A stretch of DNA of 64,000 nt from assembly GCA_963663365.2 (NCBI GenBank), contig CAXXIH010000008.1, forward strand, positions 558,001 through 622,000, written 5' to 3'. Position 1 is the stretch's first letter; the number at the start of each line of letters is the position of its first letter. Made by a program: the position numbers and the translations under genes. The stretch is from G963663365 sp963663365 (GTDB lineage: Bacteria; Hinthialibacterota; Hinthialibacteria; Hinthialibacterales; G963663365). This document shows positions 62,947 to 64,000 of this stretch, piece by piece. The notes under the pieces were generated by a model. It made no database searches. It was not told the DNA's origin and saw only the letters and a list, made by a program, of their open reading frames with translations.

Positions 62947-64000
62947 TCACTGCGTTCCCTGAAAAACCTGATCAAACTGCTGCGGGAGCGATTCAAAGCG
63001 TTCACGGTAAAGGTCATCAATCGAATCTTCCGCATCCACACTGCCTGTTGAGGGGATCATACCGCGGACCTGTTTTAGGACTTCTTCATCGCCTGCCACA
63101 ATCCGGTCTATATACTCACCCAATGGCTTCACGGTCGCCTGAGGATCAACCTTCGCCGCTGCATCGGGATCGTTTTCTTTGACTTTTGTCAAGACGCTTT
63201 CAAGTGAAGCGATTAAGAGTTCGAGGTCCCGAACGGTTGTCACGATTGTGTTATGCGTTGCCGCCAACTGCCCGGACATTGCGGCTAAGCTTTGCTCCTG
63301 GGTTTTTAGGTCTTCCCGCTCGAATTCCAGAAGAGTCTTGGCAATCGTGGAATCCGCGCCCTTGGCAAGAGCATCTTTCTTGGCGGCTTCATACTCGGCC
63401 GTTTGTTGTTCGCAGGCTTTTTGAGCGGCCTCGAGTCCACTTTGAAGCCCATCGTGTATGACGACAGCTTCAGCCAATTCGGAAATCTTCTCCGGATAAT
63501 CAACCGTGAAACGATAAAATAAACCGGCTGTAGAGAGCAAATCGCCCGTTTCCGGACGTGAATGTTGTGTCCAGTAGGTTGTATCTTGGGCAAAAAGCAG
63601 AAATTCCCGTTTTTTCTCCTCGGTAACACCTAAGTACTTCCCATTTTTCAATTTCGACCAAATGACAAAATCATTGGGAGTATCATGTATTTCAACAGTC
63701 GTGAACAGCGCGCCATGAGGTAATTCTGTGTTTGAAATCTGAATTGGGAAACAAAGCAGACCATAAAGCATACTGACGCGGGACATTGCGGCCGAGCCGA
63801 AATCATTCAGCTGGATCGTGCTGGAAAATGTTTCAGAACTTTGCACCGTCGGATTTAGTGTCGTTGTATCCGAACGCCACGGGCCAGGTATTGCGGCGGC
63901 GATATTAGCCGTATAAGTGGGGCTCCACCCCGATTGCCCCGCCTCAACACTAAAGAACAACGGCATTTCGGCGCGGTCCATAATCCCCACAATGGCATCC
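62947..64000 (-). CDS. partial protein of unknown function (5' end outside window)
   Basis: The minus-strand frame is open through the right edge of the window, so the N-terminus is missing; about 350 residues are seen. They include a beta-rich part (about 40-120) with GPWRSDTTTLNP and ISNTELPHGALF, a helical coiled-coil-like segment (QTAEYEAAKKDALAKGAD and following), and an acidic tail ending LPQQFDQVFQGTQ. I do not recognise a family. Confidence 0.6.
   Translation of the reverse strand, partial: DAIVGIMDRAEMPLFFSVEAGQSGWSPTYTANIAAAIPGPWRSDTTTLNPTVQSSETFSSTIQLNDFGSAAMSRVSMLYGLLCFPIQISNTELPHGALFTTVEIHDTPNDFVIWSKLKNGKYLGVTEEKKREFLLFAQDTTYWTQHSRPETGDLLSTAGLFYRFTVDYPEKISELAEAVVIHDGLQSGLEAAQKACEQQTAEYEAAKKDALAKGADSTIAKTLLEFEREDLKTQEQSLAAMSGQLAATHNTIVTTVRDLELLIASLESVLTKVKENDPDAAAKVDPQATVKPLGEYIDRIVAGDEEVLKQVRGMIPSTGSVDAEDSIDDLYRERFESLPQQFDQVFQGTQ

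Noticed and set aside
1..64000. CRISPR arrays, rRNA, tRNA, insertion sequences and prophage genes
   Set aside because: No regularly spaced repeats, transposase or integrase-like proteins, and no cloverleaf or rRNA-like sequence were found by eye. A tRNAscan, Rfam and CRISPR search would settle this.

Overview
The window looks like a chromosomal segment of a Gram-negative, probably anaerobic heterotroph. Evidence for two membranes is an outer-membrane beta-barrel protein, a lipoprotein cytochrome and many signal peptides. The gene mix (secreted glycoside hydrolase GH106, a discoidin-tailed protein of the FAD-oxidoreductase type, a NagB/PIG-L fusion, many PAS sensors and sigma-54 activators) resembles lineages such as Lentisphaerota, Sumerlaeota or Hydrogenedentota. 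That placement is inference; no rRNA or tRNA gene was recognised.

Layout. 1-1800: the tail of a discoidin-type protein, a small unknown gene and a secreted nitrilase-family amidohydrolase. 1891-15939 (minus strand): an aromatic-amino-acid/aryl-pyruvate module. It holds indolepyruvate:ferredoxin oxidoreductase (iorAB), three phenylacetate-CoA-ligase-like proteins (one lacking its catalytic motifs), two tandem-ACT proteins, a complete branched-chain/aromatic amino acid ABC transporter (livKHMGF) and a porin. 16.6-18.5 kb: a small monoheme cytochrome c lipoprotein, a structured RNA region and a Na+/alanine symporter. 18.8-24.2 kb: a GH106 glycosidase and a carbamoyltransferase/SxtJ/DUF5989 trio. 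24.3-26.4 kb: a sigma-54 activator and a degenerate receiver protein.

26.7-39.8 kb: the most interesting block. A minus-strand operon encodes three NifX/orange-protein-like polypeptides (one frameshifted), a DUF89 phosphatase-like protein, two paralogous MinD-type ATPases with inserted 2[4Fe-4S] ferredoxin domains, an encapsulated-ferritin-type protein without its shell, a DUF1847 cysteine-rich protein and an MBL-fold hydrolase. A near-consensus sigma-54 promoter precedes the first gene, with a helically phased direct repeat about 110 bp further upstream. The neighbouring genes encode an NtrC-type activator, a 1526-residue hybrid kinase and a receiver protein. This resembles the sigma-54-controlled orange protein (ORP) complex of Desulfovibrio, with extra components.

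39.9-50.6 kb: a uroporphyrinogen-decarboxylase-like protein and an NAD-linked group 3d [NiFe] hydrogenase operon (hoxF-U-Y-H-W) that ends in a perfect terminator. The maturation protease HoxW is fused in frame to a response-regulator receiver. A receiver-kinase hybrid and a membrane histidine kinase are transcribed divergently from the hydrogenase. 50.6-64 kb: a glucosamine-6-phosphate deaminase/PIG-L deacetylase fusion, a PAS-GGDEF protein, a 950-bp intergenic region with a Fur-box-like palindrome, a very large secreted protein of unknown function, a sodium:solute symporter and three secreted or partial unknowns.

Together the genes suggest an organism that oxidises aromatic amino acids and glycans, handles excess reductant through an NAD(H)-coupled hydrogenase and ferredoxin-linked enzymes, and regulates these by sigma-54 and two-component circuits.
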